Shown here piece by piece: positions 25,398 to 34,731 of a stretch of DNA of 64,000 bases. The stretch is from assembly GCF_963674925.1 (NCBI RefSeq), contig NZ_OY771649.1, positions 372,001 through 436,000 on the forward strand, read 5' to 3'. Position 1 is the first letter of the stretch. Each line of letters begins with the position of its first letter. The position numbers and the translations under genes are program-made. The notes beneath the pieces are model-generated. The model had not been told where the DNA came from. It did no database searches and was given only the letters and a program-made list of their open reading frames with translations. Origin of the DNA: an uncultured Draconibacterium sp. Its GTDB lineage: Bacteria > Bacteroidota > Bacteroidia > Bacteroidales > Prolixibacteraceae.

Positions 25398-26486
25398 TTA
25401 TACTGCTTTCTGTAACAGTCTCTTTCCTACTTTGTTGACTTTTGGTTTTAAACCAAACAGTGGTCGTAAAAAACCAATTCTTCTTATCATAAATTCATAA
25501 ATAACAGAACAAGTGACAAAAGTAAAAGCTGTTACTGCAATAAATTTAGCCATTGGCGGTAGTTGCGTTGGTAAAATTAGTAGTGTACCTGCATACAAAA
25601 CAAACATATGAATAATGTAAACAGGATAAGCGGCCTGGCTTAAATAACTGAGTGCGGCGCTTGGTTTGTTGAGGTATTGATAACCCAGCCCGAAGATGCC
25701 AAATATCCAGCAGTTTGATTCGATGGCCATAAGATAACCCGGTGAATTGGTTTCGAATAACCGCAGGCGAATGGCGTATAAAACCACTGCCAGCGCAAGA
25801 TACAACCATTTCCATTTCGATACGGTTTGCCAAAATTGCAGTCCGCTGTACACAAACAGAAAACCAAAAAAGAAGGCCAGTAAACCAAGGAAAAAGCCAT
25901 GCCACGTTTCGGCGTAAACCGAGAATATTTGTGGTTTTACCAGCAAAGCCTCCGCAATAAAAAATACCGATAATACTAAAGGCCCAAATGGATTATTCAT
26001 TAAAACCGACAGTACTTTTCTGAACTTACCTTCACTATTTTTTATCAAGTAAAAGAACAGTGGAGTTAATACCAACACGTAAATAAAAATGTTTCCGAGG
26101 AACCACAAATGGCCCATGTGCGGGTAATAACCTAATGGCAGGTTGTAGAATTTCTGAAAGATGATAAAATGGAGAGGCGCAATCGCTAATGCTCCAAAAA
26201 TCAATGGAATAAGAATTCGGCGGGTACGTTCGGTAAGTAACTGTGCGTAGTTGCGTTTTTGAATGGCAAAATACAAACCCATCCCCGATACGTAAAACAA
26301 GAGCGGAATCCTCCAAACGTTTAGCAGCGTCATCGGTTTCCATAAATTTTCAAGGCTTTCGTTGCTTTTTATAAAGCCAACAAACATGGCCCACGGTTGA
26401 AAAACGATGGCAATGTGGTAGATCAGTAATAATCCAATAGCCAGCACTCGCAACCAGTCGATATCGTGTCTTCTTTCTGTTTTCAT
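25398..26486 (-). CDS. Acyltransferase 3 family membrane protein
   Basis: A 362-residue integral membrane protein with about ten helices. The N-terminal RRHDIDWLRVLAIGLLLIYH carries the conserved Arg-Asp-His-containing first helix of acyltransferase-3/OpgC proteins, which transfer acyl groups to extracytoplasmic glycans or lipids. The acceptor is unknown. A class C-type serine hydrolase gene follows 28 bases later, which could make a paired O-acylation and deacylation unit, although that is speculation. Confidence 0.82.
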   Translation of the reverse strand: MKTERRHDIDWLRVLAIGLLLIYHIAIVFQPWAMFVGFIKSNESLENLWKPMTLLNVWRIPLLFYVSGMGLYFAIQKRNYAQLLTERTRRILIPLIFGALAIAPLHFIIFQKFYNLPLGYYPHMGHLWFLGNIFIYVLVLTPLFFYLIKNSEGKFRKVLSVLMNNPFGPLVLSVFFIAEALLVKPQIFSVYAETWHGFFLGLLAFFFGFLFVYSGLQFWQTVSKWKWLYLALAVVLYAIRLRLFETNSPGYLMAIESNCWIFGIFGLGYQYLNKPSAALSYLSQAAYPVYIIHMFVLYAGTLLILPTQLPPMAKFIAVTAFTFVTCSVIYEFMIRRIGFLRPLFGLKPKVNKVGKRLLQKAV

Positions 26487-26555
26487 TATGCTATTAATTT
26501 TTATTGAATGACTTAACTTGAATCTGTTTTCTTCTTTACTCCTCTGTCTTTCGAC

Positions 26556-26677
26556 ATCTCCCCTTTACAAGGGGAGAACGCTTTAGGCGAATATTTCAGA
26601 CGTATAAATTTTACTTTAATCCTGGGGTGAAACTTCTTCCCCTTTTTAAGGGGAAGTGCCTGCAGGCGAAGGGGTAA
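26556..26677. repeat. Pair of CCCCTT/AAGGGG palindromic repeats
   Basis: Two related elements occur in one gap. The first reads CTCCCCTTTACAAGGGGAG and the second CTTCCCCTTTTTAAGGGGAA followed by gtgcctgcaggcgaagggg. They are palindromes with a distinctive tail. Relatives of the tail lie at 49,908-49,950 and 60,308-60,345 inside the phage region and, degraded, within the gene at 15,173-16,786. Confidence 0.65.
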
Positions 26678-26713
26678 TGTCATGAACACTTACAGATCAT
26701 CACGTTATTCTGT

Positions 26714-27304
26714 CTATTGCAACATCATCGCAACTACAGGGCGGGTTTTTTCCACTTCAGCTAAATCTATTTTTATACCAAGAGGCTCCAGTTGTTGCTG
26801 CATCATTTGGTAAATGGGTTTCATATCGGCAAAGGGAGCCAAAACCGATTCGCGAGCGGTTGCGCCATAATTGTTCTTCAGGCTTTTATCAGCTTTAGCG
26901 TCAAGAAGCATTTGCACAATTTCAATATTACAAAAGAATGCTGCTGCGTGCAGTGCAGTCGATCCATCGTTATTTTTCAGGTTCAGATCGGCACCGGCGT
27001 CGATCAATGCTTTTGTAATTTCTTTTCTGCCAAACGACACCGCCGAAATTAACGGTGTTGAACCACTCATCTGGTCTTTTAAATTAATATCGCTTCCTGC
27101 CTCAATGTGTTGTTTAATGGCTTCGATGTTGTTCGACATAATTGCCGCTTGCATATTGATTTTTGGTTTTTCTACTGCTGATTTTGTATTTGTACTATTT
27201 CCTGTATTATTACTTCCAGAATTAGCGCATGACGTTAATAATAAAAGTAAAATGAACGAAAAGTTTACTGCTGTTTTCACTGAAATTCTTTTTAGTGTCT
27301 TCAT
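26714..27304 (-). CDS. Ankyrin-repeat lipoprotein
   Basis: A 196-residue exported protein. The signal ends in a lipobox LLTSC (Cys near residue 26), then a Ser/Asn/Thr-rich linker. Three to four ankyrin repeats follow (residues 50-165), shown by GSTPLISAVSFGRKEITKAL and DGSTALHAAAFFCNIEIVQM. Ankyrin repeats bind other proteins. It is divergent from the AraC-TPR gene, with a 212-bp gap that may hold both promoters. No obvious partner is seen. Confidence 0.83.
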   Translation of the reverse strand: MKTLKRISVKTAVNFSFILLLLLTSCANSGSNNTGNSTNTKSAVEKPKINMQAAIMSNNIEAIKQHIEAGSDINLKDQMSGSTPLISAVSFGRKEITKALIDAGADLNLKNNDGSTALHAAAFFCNIEIVQMLLDAKADKSLKNNYGATARESVLAPFADMKPIYQMMQQQLEPLGIKIDLAEVEKTRPVVAMMLQ

Positions 27305-27516
27305 CTTTTAAAATTTTAATGTTTTTGATTTTGAAAATTGTTTGTACAAAGATGAGGGTTTCGCAAACGCTTGATTTAAACCATATGCAGCGATAAGTGT
27401 TAAGTTTGAATCGGGTATGAAAATTATGATGCAATAATGCCACATTTGAAGCACGCGGGCTTTTTTACGTCTGCATTTTCATAAATTTTTCTACTTTCGG
27501 GTCAATTAAATTCAGC

Positions 27517-29571
27517 ATGTCGGACACATCAATTTTTGGAGCAGATTTTATCGAAAAAGCGGAAGCGATCATTCTGGAGAATATCTCGAATGAACAGTTT
27601 GGCGTTTCCGAACTGGCCGGACATATGAATATGAGCCGTTCCAGTTTACTCCGAAAAATAAAAACACACACACAGCTTTCGGCAAGTCAGTTTATTCGTC
27701 AGGTTCGTGTTACAAAAGGCATGGAAATGCTGAAGCAAACTTCGCTAACGGTTGCCGAGATTTCGTATGAGGTTGGTTTTGGAAACACTTCCTATTTCAT
27801 AAAATGTTTTCGCGAACAATATGGTTATTCTCCCGGCGAAGTGCGGAAAGGAGTTTTACCGGAAGAGAACGAGAATGTTCAGGAAGCTGTACTAAAAAAG
27901 TACAGGTGGTATTTTGCAGCAGCACTGGTTTTAATCGTGATTGTTTTGTCAGTATTACTTCTCAATAGAAAAGATGATATTCCCGTTGAGATCGAAAAAT
28001 CGATTGCCGTGTTACCTTTTGTAAACGAGAGCAGCGATTCGCTAAACCTGTATTTTGTAAACGGGTTGATGGAATCGACTTTAAACAACCTGCAGAAAAT
28101 AAGCGATCTGCGCGTTATTAGCAGAACTTCGGTGGCAAAGTATCGCGATACGGACAAAGGTATTCCTGAAATTGCTGAAGAGTTGAATGTAAACTACCTG
28201 GTGGAGGGGAGTGGACAACGTTTTGGAAATCAGGTTTTGCTCAATATCCAGTTGATTGAAGCGGCCACGGACCGGCCAATTTGGGGAGAACAATACAGTC
28301 GGGAAGTAGACGATGTATTTGCTCTTCAGAATGAAGTGGCCCGAAAAATAGCTGATGCCATTAAGGTTGTGGTAACACCTGCCGAATTAAAACAAATCGA
28401 GAAGATACCCACTGAAAGTATGGAGGCCTACGATTATTACTTACAGGCACTCGATTTGTATTATAACCGCACTCCCGAGAATCTGAAAAAGGCGATTTCG
28501 TTATTTGAGAAAGCGATAGAAGAGGATGATCAATTTGCACTGGCTTATGCCAATGTGGCTATTTCATATTATTTTCTCGATGTTAATCAGAAACAGAAAC
28601 AATACACCGAGGAAATCAACAATTTTGCTGATAGGGCGCTACTTTACGATTCTAAATCTGCAGAAAGTTTGATTGCCAAAGCACTCTACTACATGCAAAT
28701 GGAGGAGTATCAGTTGGCTCTTCCGCATCTTGAAAAAGCGCTGGAGTACAATCCCAACTCATTGGCGGTGGTGCAGATGCTGGCCGATTTGTATGCACGC
28801 GTTATTCCGAATACCGCGAAGTACCTGGAGTATGCGCTAAAAGGTATTCAGCTCGATATTGCAGCCAACGATTCTATAGGTAAAAGTTACATTTATTTGG
28901 CCCTGAGTAACGCGCTTGTTCAAAATGGTTTTGTTGATGAGGCGGCTACTTATATCGACAAATGTCTCGATTTTAATCCTGAAAATTATTATGCACCGCT
29001 GATGAAAGCCTATATTTTGTACGCTGAAGACGGCGATGGAGAGCGAACCAAAAAAATATTGCTTAACGAGTGGCGCAAGGATACTGCCCGCCTGGACCTT
29101 TTGCAGGAAGTGGCAAAAATTTATTACTACCAGGAGGAGTATGACAGTGCCTTTTATTATTTCGAAAAGTTTGTTGATGCCAGAGAAAAAGATGGCCTTG
29201 ATATTTATCCGCAGGAGGATGTAAAAATTGCCAGAGTCTATGAAAAGATGGGTTTGCAGGCGCAGGCTTCTAAGTTTTTCGATAGTTATAAGGAGTATTG
29301 CGACAAAGACCAATCGATATACAAAAGTGCCAGTATGGCGGTAATGTACGCGTATGAAGGTAAATACGAAGAAGCGTTAGAGCAGCTTAAGATATTTGCA
29401 ACACAGGATAATTACCAGTATTGGATTTTACTTTTTCAGACAATGGATCCGATTTTGAAACCTCTGGAAAGCAACCCGGAGTACCGGAAAACGATTCAAA
29501 AAATTAACGATCGGTTTTGGAAAAAGCATGAGATTATTGAAAAAGTGTTGGAGGAAAAAGGGTTGATATAA
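27517..29571 (+). CDS. AraC-type regulator with membrane helix, TolB-like domain and TPR repeats
   Basis: A 684-residue membrane-anchored regulator. Residues 10-112 form a double AraC helix-turn-helix (FGVSELAGHMNMSRSSLLRK, then AEISYEVGFGNTSYFIKCF). One membrane helix lies at about 128-150. Residues 155-285 are a TolB/adenylate-cyclase-associated domain (SIAVLPFVNESSD, LVEGSGQRFGNQVLLNIQLI), and residues 290-640 are TPR repeats. The DNA-binding end faces the cytoplasm while TolB and TPR parts would face the periplasm. This is a one-component trans-membrane layout seen in several Bacteroidota; the signal is unknown. Confidence 0.87.
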   Translation: MSDTSIFGADFIEKAEAIILENISNEQFGVSELAGHMNMSRSSLLRKIKTHTQLSASQFIRQVRVTKGMEMLKQTSLTVAEISYEVGFGNTSYFIKCFREQYGYSPGEVRKGVLPEENENVQEAVLKKYRWYFAAALVLIVIVLSVLLLNRKDDIPVEIEKSIAVLPFVNESSDSLNLYFVNGLMESTLNNLQKISDLRVISRTSVAKYRDTDKGIPEIAEELNVNYLVEGSGQRFGNQVLLNIQLIEAATDRPIWGEQYSREVDDVFALQNEVARKIADAIKVVVTPAELKQIEKIPTESMEAYDYYLQALDLYYNRTPENLKKAISLFEKAIEEDDQFALAYANVAISYYFLDVNQKQKQYTEEINNFADRALLYDSKSAESLIAKALYYMQMEEYQLALPHLEKALEYNPNSLAVVQMLADLYARVIPNTAKYLEYALKGIQLDIAANDSIGKSYIYLALSNALVQNGFVDEAATYIDKCLDFNPENYYAPLMKAYILYAEDGDGERTKKILLNEWRKDTARLDLLQEVAKIYYYQEEYDSAFYYFEKFVDAREKDGLDIYPQEDVKIARVYEKMGLQAQASKFFDSYKEYCDKDQSIYKSASMAVMYAYEGKYEEALEQLKIFATQDNYQYWILLFQTMDPILKPLESNPEYRKTIQKINDRFWKKHEIIEKVLEEKGLI

Positions 29572-29756
29572 GAAGTTGATTCGCCTTTTGCAGAACTCCG
29601 GCAACTTAAAATTTATTATTGAGCAGGCACATGTATAAGCTATACCTCCGCGAGTTCTTTCTTGAAAAGAAAACAGTTTCCAACAAAAACGACCACATAA
29701 AGCAGCCGTTTTGTTGGATTTAATCTTTTAGTTTTATCGTAAAACCATTTTATTTA

Positions 29757-31601
29757 TCAATATTGCAAACACACAACTTTACCGTCGAGTAATGAAACCA
29801 GTACACGTTGGTTATCGATAGGAAGAATGTGGTTGACCAATGCATTTGATAGTTTGTATTTCCAGGCTACCTGGTGCGTTGTTTTGTTAATGGCGCAAAC
29901 AATTCCTTCGGTAGTAGGAACAAAAACGAGGTTTCCGGCCTCGGTAATCGGCGAGGGAGCGATTTCGTATCCCAGCTCTGCATTGCATTCCCATGCCAGC
30001 TTTTGTTCGTTGGCAGATGTGTAGAAAGCATCAACATTTCCTTCGGTCATATTTTTAATGTAAACCAGTTTGCCATCGTTCGAAATTCCAATTGATTCGC
30101 GGCAGGAATATTCTTTCGAATGCCAGATTTCTTCTCCGGTTTTGGCGTCAAGGGCAGTCATGTACCGATCGGGGGCCACAATAAATATTTTTCCATTGGC
30201 GGCTACCGGCCAAACGGCTGCCGGCGATAACATACGGTTACTGTATTTTTCGCGTTTCCATTCCAGCTTCCCGGTTTTGGCGTTAAGGGCATAAAACGTA
30301 TTTCCCCACGAGCCAAAATAAACGGTACCCTGGTAAACAAGTGGTTTGCTTTCCACAAAATTATTCACCTCGGTAAATGCCCAGTTCAGCTCGCCCGATT
30401 TTAGATCGATTGAACGAAAAATCCCTTCAGACGACCCGATGAAAACCGAGTTTTTGCTGATTACAGGTGAGGCAACAATTGATTTTCCGGTAGATAAACT
30501 CCATTCTTTCTGGCCTGTTTTAAGGTTCAGACAGTAGATATTATTATCGGTTGAAGCACAAACTACCTTGTCTTTTGCAATGGCTGGAGTGGAGTAGATT
30601 TTCCCGTTTGTTTGGAACTGCCAAAGGTATTCGCCACTGTTTTCATCCACTGCAATAATGGCACCTGCGGCATTTCCGTATACGGTAATCCCGTTTTTGC
30701 TGGCTAATCCTGTTCCTATATCGCTAACATCCTGAAGTTCCCAGACCTTTGTGATTTCCGGATAATTCTGGTTAACCGAATAATCGGGGCGTGGGTAGTT
30801 GTTGTCTTTTTCGCTGAACTGATGATTTATGAGTGGAATTCTACACCACGTTTCGTGTGTTTCTACTCCCGGGGTACGCTCAGCGTAATACATGGTATCC
30901 TGCTTGATGGTAACAACATTGTAACCCCCGATTTCGGCTTTGGCTCTCAGGCTCGATCTTCCCATTACGCCCGGAATTCCTTCAAAATCGAACAATTTGT
31001 TGCTGTGTCCGTGGCCCAGCAAATCAGCCTGAATGTTGCGTGTTTTTAGCAGGTCGATGATTTTGTACCAGTTCGACAGTGAATTGTCGAGCGGATAATG
31101 GTTAACAAAAATAATGGGCAGTTCAGGATCTTTCATGTTCTGTAAAACCGAATCGAGATACACGATCTGTTCGTGCGGAACCAGTCCGGGAGCCATTCGC
31201 ATGTTTGGCCCGCTGGCTGTTCCAATAAACAGGTAACCGCCGGCTTCGAATGAAAATTCCTCGCATCCGAAAATGCGAACAAAGCTGTTATTGCCACTTT
31301 CCGACCATTTTGAGTCGTGATTGCCGGGAACAACATACCACGGTTTATTTAATTTTGTTAGGATCGATTTTGCTTCGTTTAGTTCTTCATCGGAGCCAAA
31401 TTCAGTTACGTCGCCCGACAAAATAACAAAGTTGATGTTGGCTTGACTGTTGATGTCGTTCACGGTTCGCACCAAGTCTTCCGCTCCTGTACTTCCGCCA
31501 ATATGGGTGTCGGTAATATGGGCAAAGCAGACTTGCTGTGCCCGTGCAAAGGGCACTAACAAAAGCAATAAGCTTACCAGAAAAAGTGTTTTCTTCATCA
31601 T
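29757..31601 (-). CDS. Secreted metallophosphoesterase with PQQ-like propeller
   Basis: A 614-residue exported protein (signal MMKKTLFLVSLLLLLVPFARA). Residues 22-260 are a calcineurin-type phosphoesterase with metal motifs DTH (AHITDTHIGG), GDV (LSGDVTEFG), GNHD, NHYPLDN and GHGHSN. Residues 290-614 are PQQ-type propeller repeats (GAIIAVDENSGEYLWQFQTN, IYCLNLKTGQKEWSL). The start is 18 bases downstream of the namZ stop, so it belongs to the same leftward transcription unit. A role in removing phosphate from cell-wall fragments or phosphosugars is an inference from the neighbourhood. Confidence 0.85.
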   Translation of the reverse strand: MMKKTLFLVSLLLLLVPFARAQQVCFAHITDTHIGGSTGAEDLVRTVNDINSQANINFVILSGDVTEFGSDEELNEAKSILTKLNKPWYVVPGNHDSKWSESGNNSFVRIFGCEEFSFEAGGYLFIGTASGPNMRMAPGLVPHEQIVYLDSVLQNMKDPELPIIFVNHYPLDNSLSNWYKIIDLLKTRNIQADLLGHGHSNKLFDFEGIPGVMGRSSLRAKAEIGGYNVVTIKQDTMYYAERTPGVETHETWCRIPLINHQFSEKDNNYPRPDYSVNQNYPEITKVWELQDVSDIGTGLASKNGITVYGNAAGAIIAVDENSGEYLWQFQTNGKIYSTPAIAKDKVVCASTDNNIYCLNLKTGQKEWSLSTGKSIVASPVISKNSVFIGSSEGIFRSIDLKSGELNWAFTEVNNFVESKPLVYQGTVYFGSWGNTFYALNAKTGKLEWKREKYSNRMLSPAAVWPVAANGKIFIVAPDRYMTALDAKTGEEIWHSKEYSCRESIGISNDGKLVYIKNMTEGNVDAFYTSANEQKLAWECNAELGYEIAPSPITEAGNLVFVPTTEGIVCAINKTTHQVAWKYKLSNALVNHILPIDNQRVLVSLLDGKVVCLQY

Positions 31602-31619
31602 AAAATTGTTTTCTTTGGC

Positions 31620-32804
31620 TTAATATAATAAGTATTTATTACGCATTTGCTTAAAGTTGTCGAGATCCGTTTGCCACGACTCGCGAATTTCTTCTTCGCT
31701 CATACCGGCAATAATTTGCTTTCGTAACTGGTCGGTTCCTGCCAGCTTATCGAAAAACGGCGTGAAAAAGTTCTCCTTGTCATCCGATTTATTGTAAAAA
31801 TCGATAACGTATTTTATTTCAAGCTGTTTTATGTTTTGAAGCTCGGCCATTGGCGTTTCTGACAAATCGTATCCGTAACAGGTTTCGCCTTCAAACTTTG
31901 GATGCAGTGCCAGAACCGGAATCGATTCAGGAACATATGAAAAATCTTTTGGTGTGTAATAAGGCGCACCGAATACCTGAAAAGGGGTTTCTGTTCCCCG
32001 GCCTTCGTTTACATCGGCCCCTTCGAACAAACAGATGGAAGGGTACAGGTAAATCGATTTCATATCGGCCAGGTTGGGAGAGGGAAGTACCGGAAGCTGG
32101 TATTTGGTTTCGTGGGTATAGTTTTCCATTTTAACCACTTCCAAATCACATTGGATGCCGTCTTTTAGCCAACCCTCGCTATTCACCATTTGGGCATATT
32201 CGCCAACCGTCATTCCGTGAATAACCGGAATCGGGAATAAGCCTATTCCGCTTTCAAAACCCGGCCTTAACACCGGGCCATCAACGTAATATCCGAGGGG
32301 ATTGGGACGATCGAGAACGATAACTTTTATACCATTTTCGGCCGACGCTTCCATTACCCTGGTCATTGTATTGATATAAGTAAAGAAACGAACACCAACA
32401 TCCTGCATATCAAAAATCATTACGTCAATACCTTCGAGCATTTCAGGTGTAGGTTTCCGGTACTTACCATACAACGAGTGTACTGGAATTCCGGTATCCG
32501 GATCAGTTGTTCCATCAACGTGCTCACCACGTTCAACATTGCCTTTGTAGCCGTGTTCAGGTGCATAAATACCCTTTATGGCAACCCCCTTGTTAAAGAG
32601 ATAATCGATAAGGTGAACAGAATCAATAACTGAGGTTTGATTCACAACGAGGCCAACGTTTTTATTTTCGAGCAGCGGGAGATACGAATCTGTGAGCCTG
32701 GCACCAACAACTACCTTCTGTGGCGAAGTGTTCATTGTGCCGGCGCATCCGGTAAAGAGGATGTACGAAAGAAGAAAGATCCCAGATATTACATACTGTT
32801 TCAT
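31620..32804 (-). CDS. namZ: Exo-beta-N-acetylmuramidase NamZ (DUF1343)
   Basis: A 394-residue lipoprotein (lipobox LFTGC near residue 20). It has the DUF1343/YbbC layout: VGLVVNQTSVID, GIYAPEHGYKGNVERGEHVD, DMQDVGVRFFTYINTM, VLDRPNPLG, and NEGRGTETPFQVFGAPY. Characterised members (B. subtilis NamZ) cleave terminal MurNAc from the non-reducing end of peptidoglycan fragments. It is preceded by susCD and the NagZ-type fusion on the same strand, so sequential removal of GlcNAc, peptide and MurNAc outside the inner membrane is likely. Length and motifs are complete. Confidence 0.88.
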   Translation of the reverse strand: MKQYVISGIFLLSYILFTGCAGTMNTSPQKVVVGARLTDSYLPLLENKNVGLVVNQTSVIDSVHLIDYLFNKGVAIKGIYAPEHGYKGNVERGEHVDGTTDPDTGIPVHSLYGKYRKPTPEMLEGIDVMIFDMQDVGVRFFTYINTMTRVMEASAENGIKVIVLDRPNPLGYYVDGPVLRPGFESGIGLFPIPVIHGMTVGEYAQMVNSEGWLKDGIQCDLEVVKMENYTHETKYQLPVLPSPNLADMKSIYLYPSICLFEGADVNEGRGTETPFQVFGAPYYTPKDFSYVPESIPVLALHPKFEGETCYGYDLSETPMAELQNIKQLEIKYVIDFYNKSDDKENFFTPFFDKLAGTDQLRKQIIAGMSEEEIRESWQTDLDNFKQMRNKYLLY

Positions 32805-32885
32805 TGCTGATAAATTTAATGATTAAAAAAAGAGGCTGCAATAACAAGTATGGCAGCCTCTAAGTATTAAATCCAGGCTATATTT

Positions 32886-34718
32886 CTAGTTCCATCCTGG
32901 TGTTTGACTCAATGTGTAGCCTTTGTCAGTGTATTCACTGATTTGTGCATTTCCAACAGGAGCAAGATATACACGATCGGTAAATTCGTCACGTTCAGCA
33001 ATACTTTCAGGAACAAAATAACCCACCATTTCAGCGGCGTTTGTACCATCATAGGTAACAATTGTTCCATTTTCATTTTCTACTCTTAAAACGCCTTCTT
33101 TTTCAGCAACCAGCCATTCCGGGAATTCTGCCTGGAAATCAATCCATAAACCACGCATGATATCCGGATTTTCAGATGCTCTCATGTAGTCGATTTTATT
33201 CCAGCGTTTGATGTCGAGCAGGCGAGAGTGCTCGTATACAAATTCCATACGGCGTTCGCGTCTGATCTCCCAGATTAGTGCAGGAACATCAGCATCACGA
33301 GCAGGATCGTCGGGCAATGCACTTAGCAATAGTGGTGCTGTTTGTGTAATACCTTTTTCAATCGCTACTTCATCCAATGGACGTTCGCGAATAGCATTAA
33401 TGGAAGCATCAATATCGGCCTGTGTAACCGCTGCGCCACCCATAGTTGCCAGCTCGGCTTTTGCTTCAATCCAGTTTAAAACAACCTCTGCCAAACGCAT
33501 AACCGGAGCATCGTTGGTATTGGTGTTTGATCCGTACATTGGAGGATAACCTGAACCATAGTAAGTTGGACCAACTCTGTCGATAAATTTATCGGCATAC
33601 AACAAGGTGGCTGATTCTTTCTTTGGAGTATCCCAGAAAGTGGCTTCAAAACGTGGGTCGCGAGTGGCAACCATGTTTTGAATATCCAGTTTATCAGCAT
33701 TTTCAACCGACGAAAGCTGGTAAGGTTTTGCATCGGTACAAATAAAAGCTTTTGCCAATGCAAGGTTTGCCGCAGTACCTTGTCCTTCTGTTATATTCGA
33801 ATAAGAAGCAACAGTATGTGTTACACCCAGTGCTGCATCGTAGTGGCGGTACATAATAACTTCGGGGTTTCCGGCCAGATCCTGAGATCCGAAAAGCGAA
33901 CGGAAATCACTTGAAAAAGTGTATTTACCCGATTCCATTACGATAGCCGCTGCATCAACAGCCATTTGCAAATATTTGCTGGCTTTATCCGTGTTGTTCA
34001 GGTGGTACTTTTGCCAGGTTCCTTCGAACAACATAAAGCGCGAAATAAATCCGGCTGCGGTGTAGCGGTTAAGATATAGCGCATCGCCATCCGACAATCT
34101 CATGTTGGCCAAAACATATTCAAAGTCTTCATAAACTTTATCCATCACCTCGGTACGGTCATCGCGGTCTTTGTATAAAACATCCAGTTCAGTGTCTGCA
34201 ATTACGTTTCCATAGTAAGGAACATCGCCAAATACACTTACAAGGCGGCTGTACTCGTATCCTCTGAAAAAGCGGGCAACAGCAGTCCAATGGTTTTCTG
34301 CATCTTCAGTAAGTATACCGGCATCCATATTTTCAATTCTGTCCAAAAACAGATTTGATTTTCTTACCCACGAAAAGTTCCAGCTTGGTCCCGCATAAGT
34401 TGTCATCATGCTGGGAGTTGAGCTTGTGCTGGCTCTTGACGATGGAGCTTGTGTTTCAAAACCTCCCTGTTTTCCGCGGGAAGTAAAATCGTCGGAGAAA
34501 TAGTAACTGCGAAGTGGTGTATATGATGAACTCCACGATGAGTTATATCCAACAAAGTAATTTTCGTAAAAACCGTTGGCAAACAAACGAAGGTTGTTTT
34601 CCGAAGTCCAGTAGGTCTCATCATTCATTTCGGTAAGCGACGGTCTGTCAAGAAAATCATCGCAGCTGGTAAATGCCAGTAAGACCAGTGTTATTAATAT
34701 TAAACTATATTTTTTCAT
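32886..34718 (-). CDS. SusD/RagB-family nutrient-binding lipoprotein
   Basis: A 610-residue surface lipoprotein (MKKYSLILITLVLLAFTSC, Cys19) that lids the TonB-dependent SusC channel. It has SusD-like TPR helices (residues 40-330) and the C-terminal block EIRRERRMEFVYEHSRLLDIKRW that is diagnostic for the RagB/SusD family. It starts 13 bases after susC. The ligand cannot be read from sequence; the neighbouring muramidase and glucosaminidase point to peptidoglycan fragments. Confidence 0.93.
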   Translation of the reverse strand: MKKYSLILITLVLLAFTSCDDFLDRPSLTEMNDETYWTSENNLRLFANGFYENYFVGYNSSWSSSYTPLRSYYFSDDFTSRGKQGGFETQAPSSRASTSSTPSMMTTYAGPSWNFSWVRKSNLFLDRIENMDAGILTEDAENHWTAVARFFRGYEYSRLVSVFGDVPYYGNVIADTELDVLYKDRDDRTEVMDKVYEDFEYVLANMRLSDGDALYLNRYTAAGFISRFMLFEGTWQKYHLNNTDKASKYLQMAVDAAAIVMESGKYTFSSDFRSLFGSQDLAGNPEVIMYRHYDAALGVTHTVASYSNITEGQGTAANLALAKAFICTDAKPYQLSSVENADKLDIQNMVATRDPRFEATFWDTPKKESATLLYADKFIDRVGPTYYGSGYPPMYGSNTNTNDAPVMRLAEVVLNWIEAKAELATMGGAAVTQADIDASINAIRERPLDEVAIEKGITQTAPLLLSALPDDPARDADVPALIWEIRRERRMEFVYEHSRLLDIKRWNKIDYMRASENPDIMRGLWIDFQAEFPEWLVAEKEGVLRVENENGTIVTYDGTNAAEMVGYFVPESIAERDEFTDRVYLAPVGNAQISEYTDKGYTLSQTPGWN

Positions 34719-34731
34719 GATTGTGTCGATT

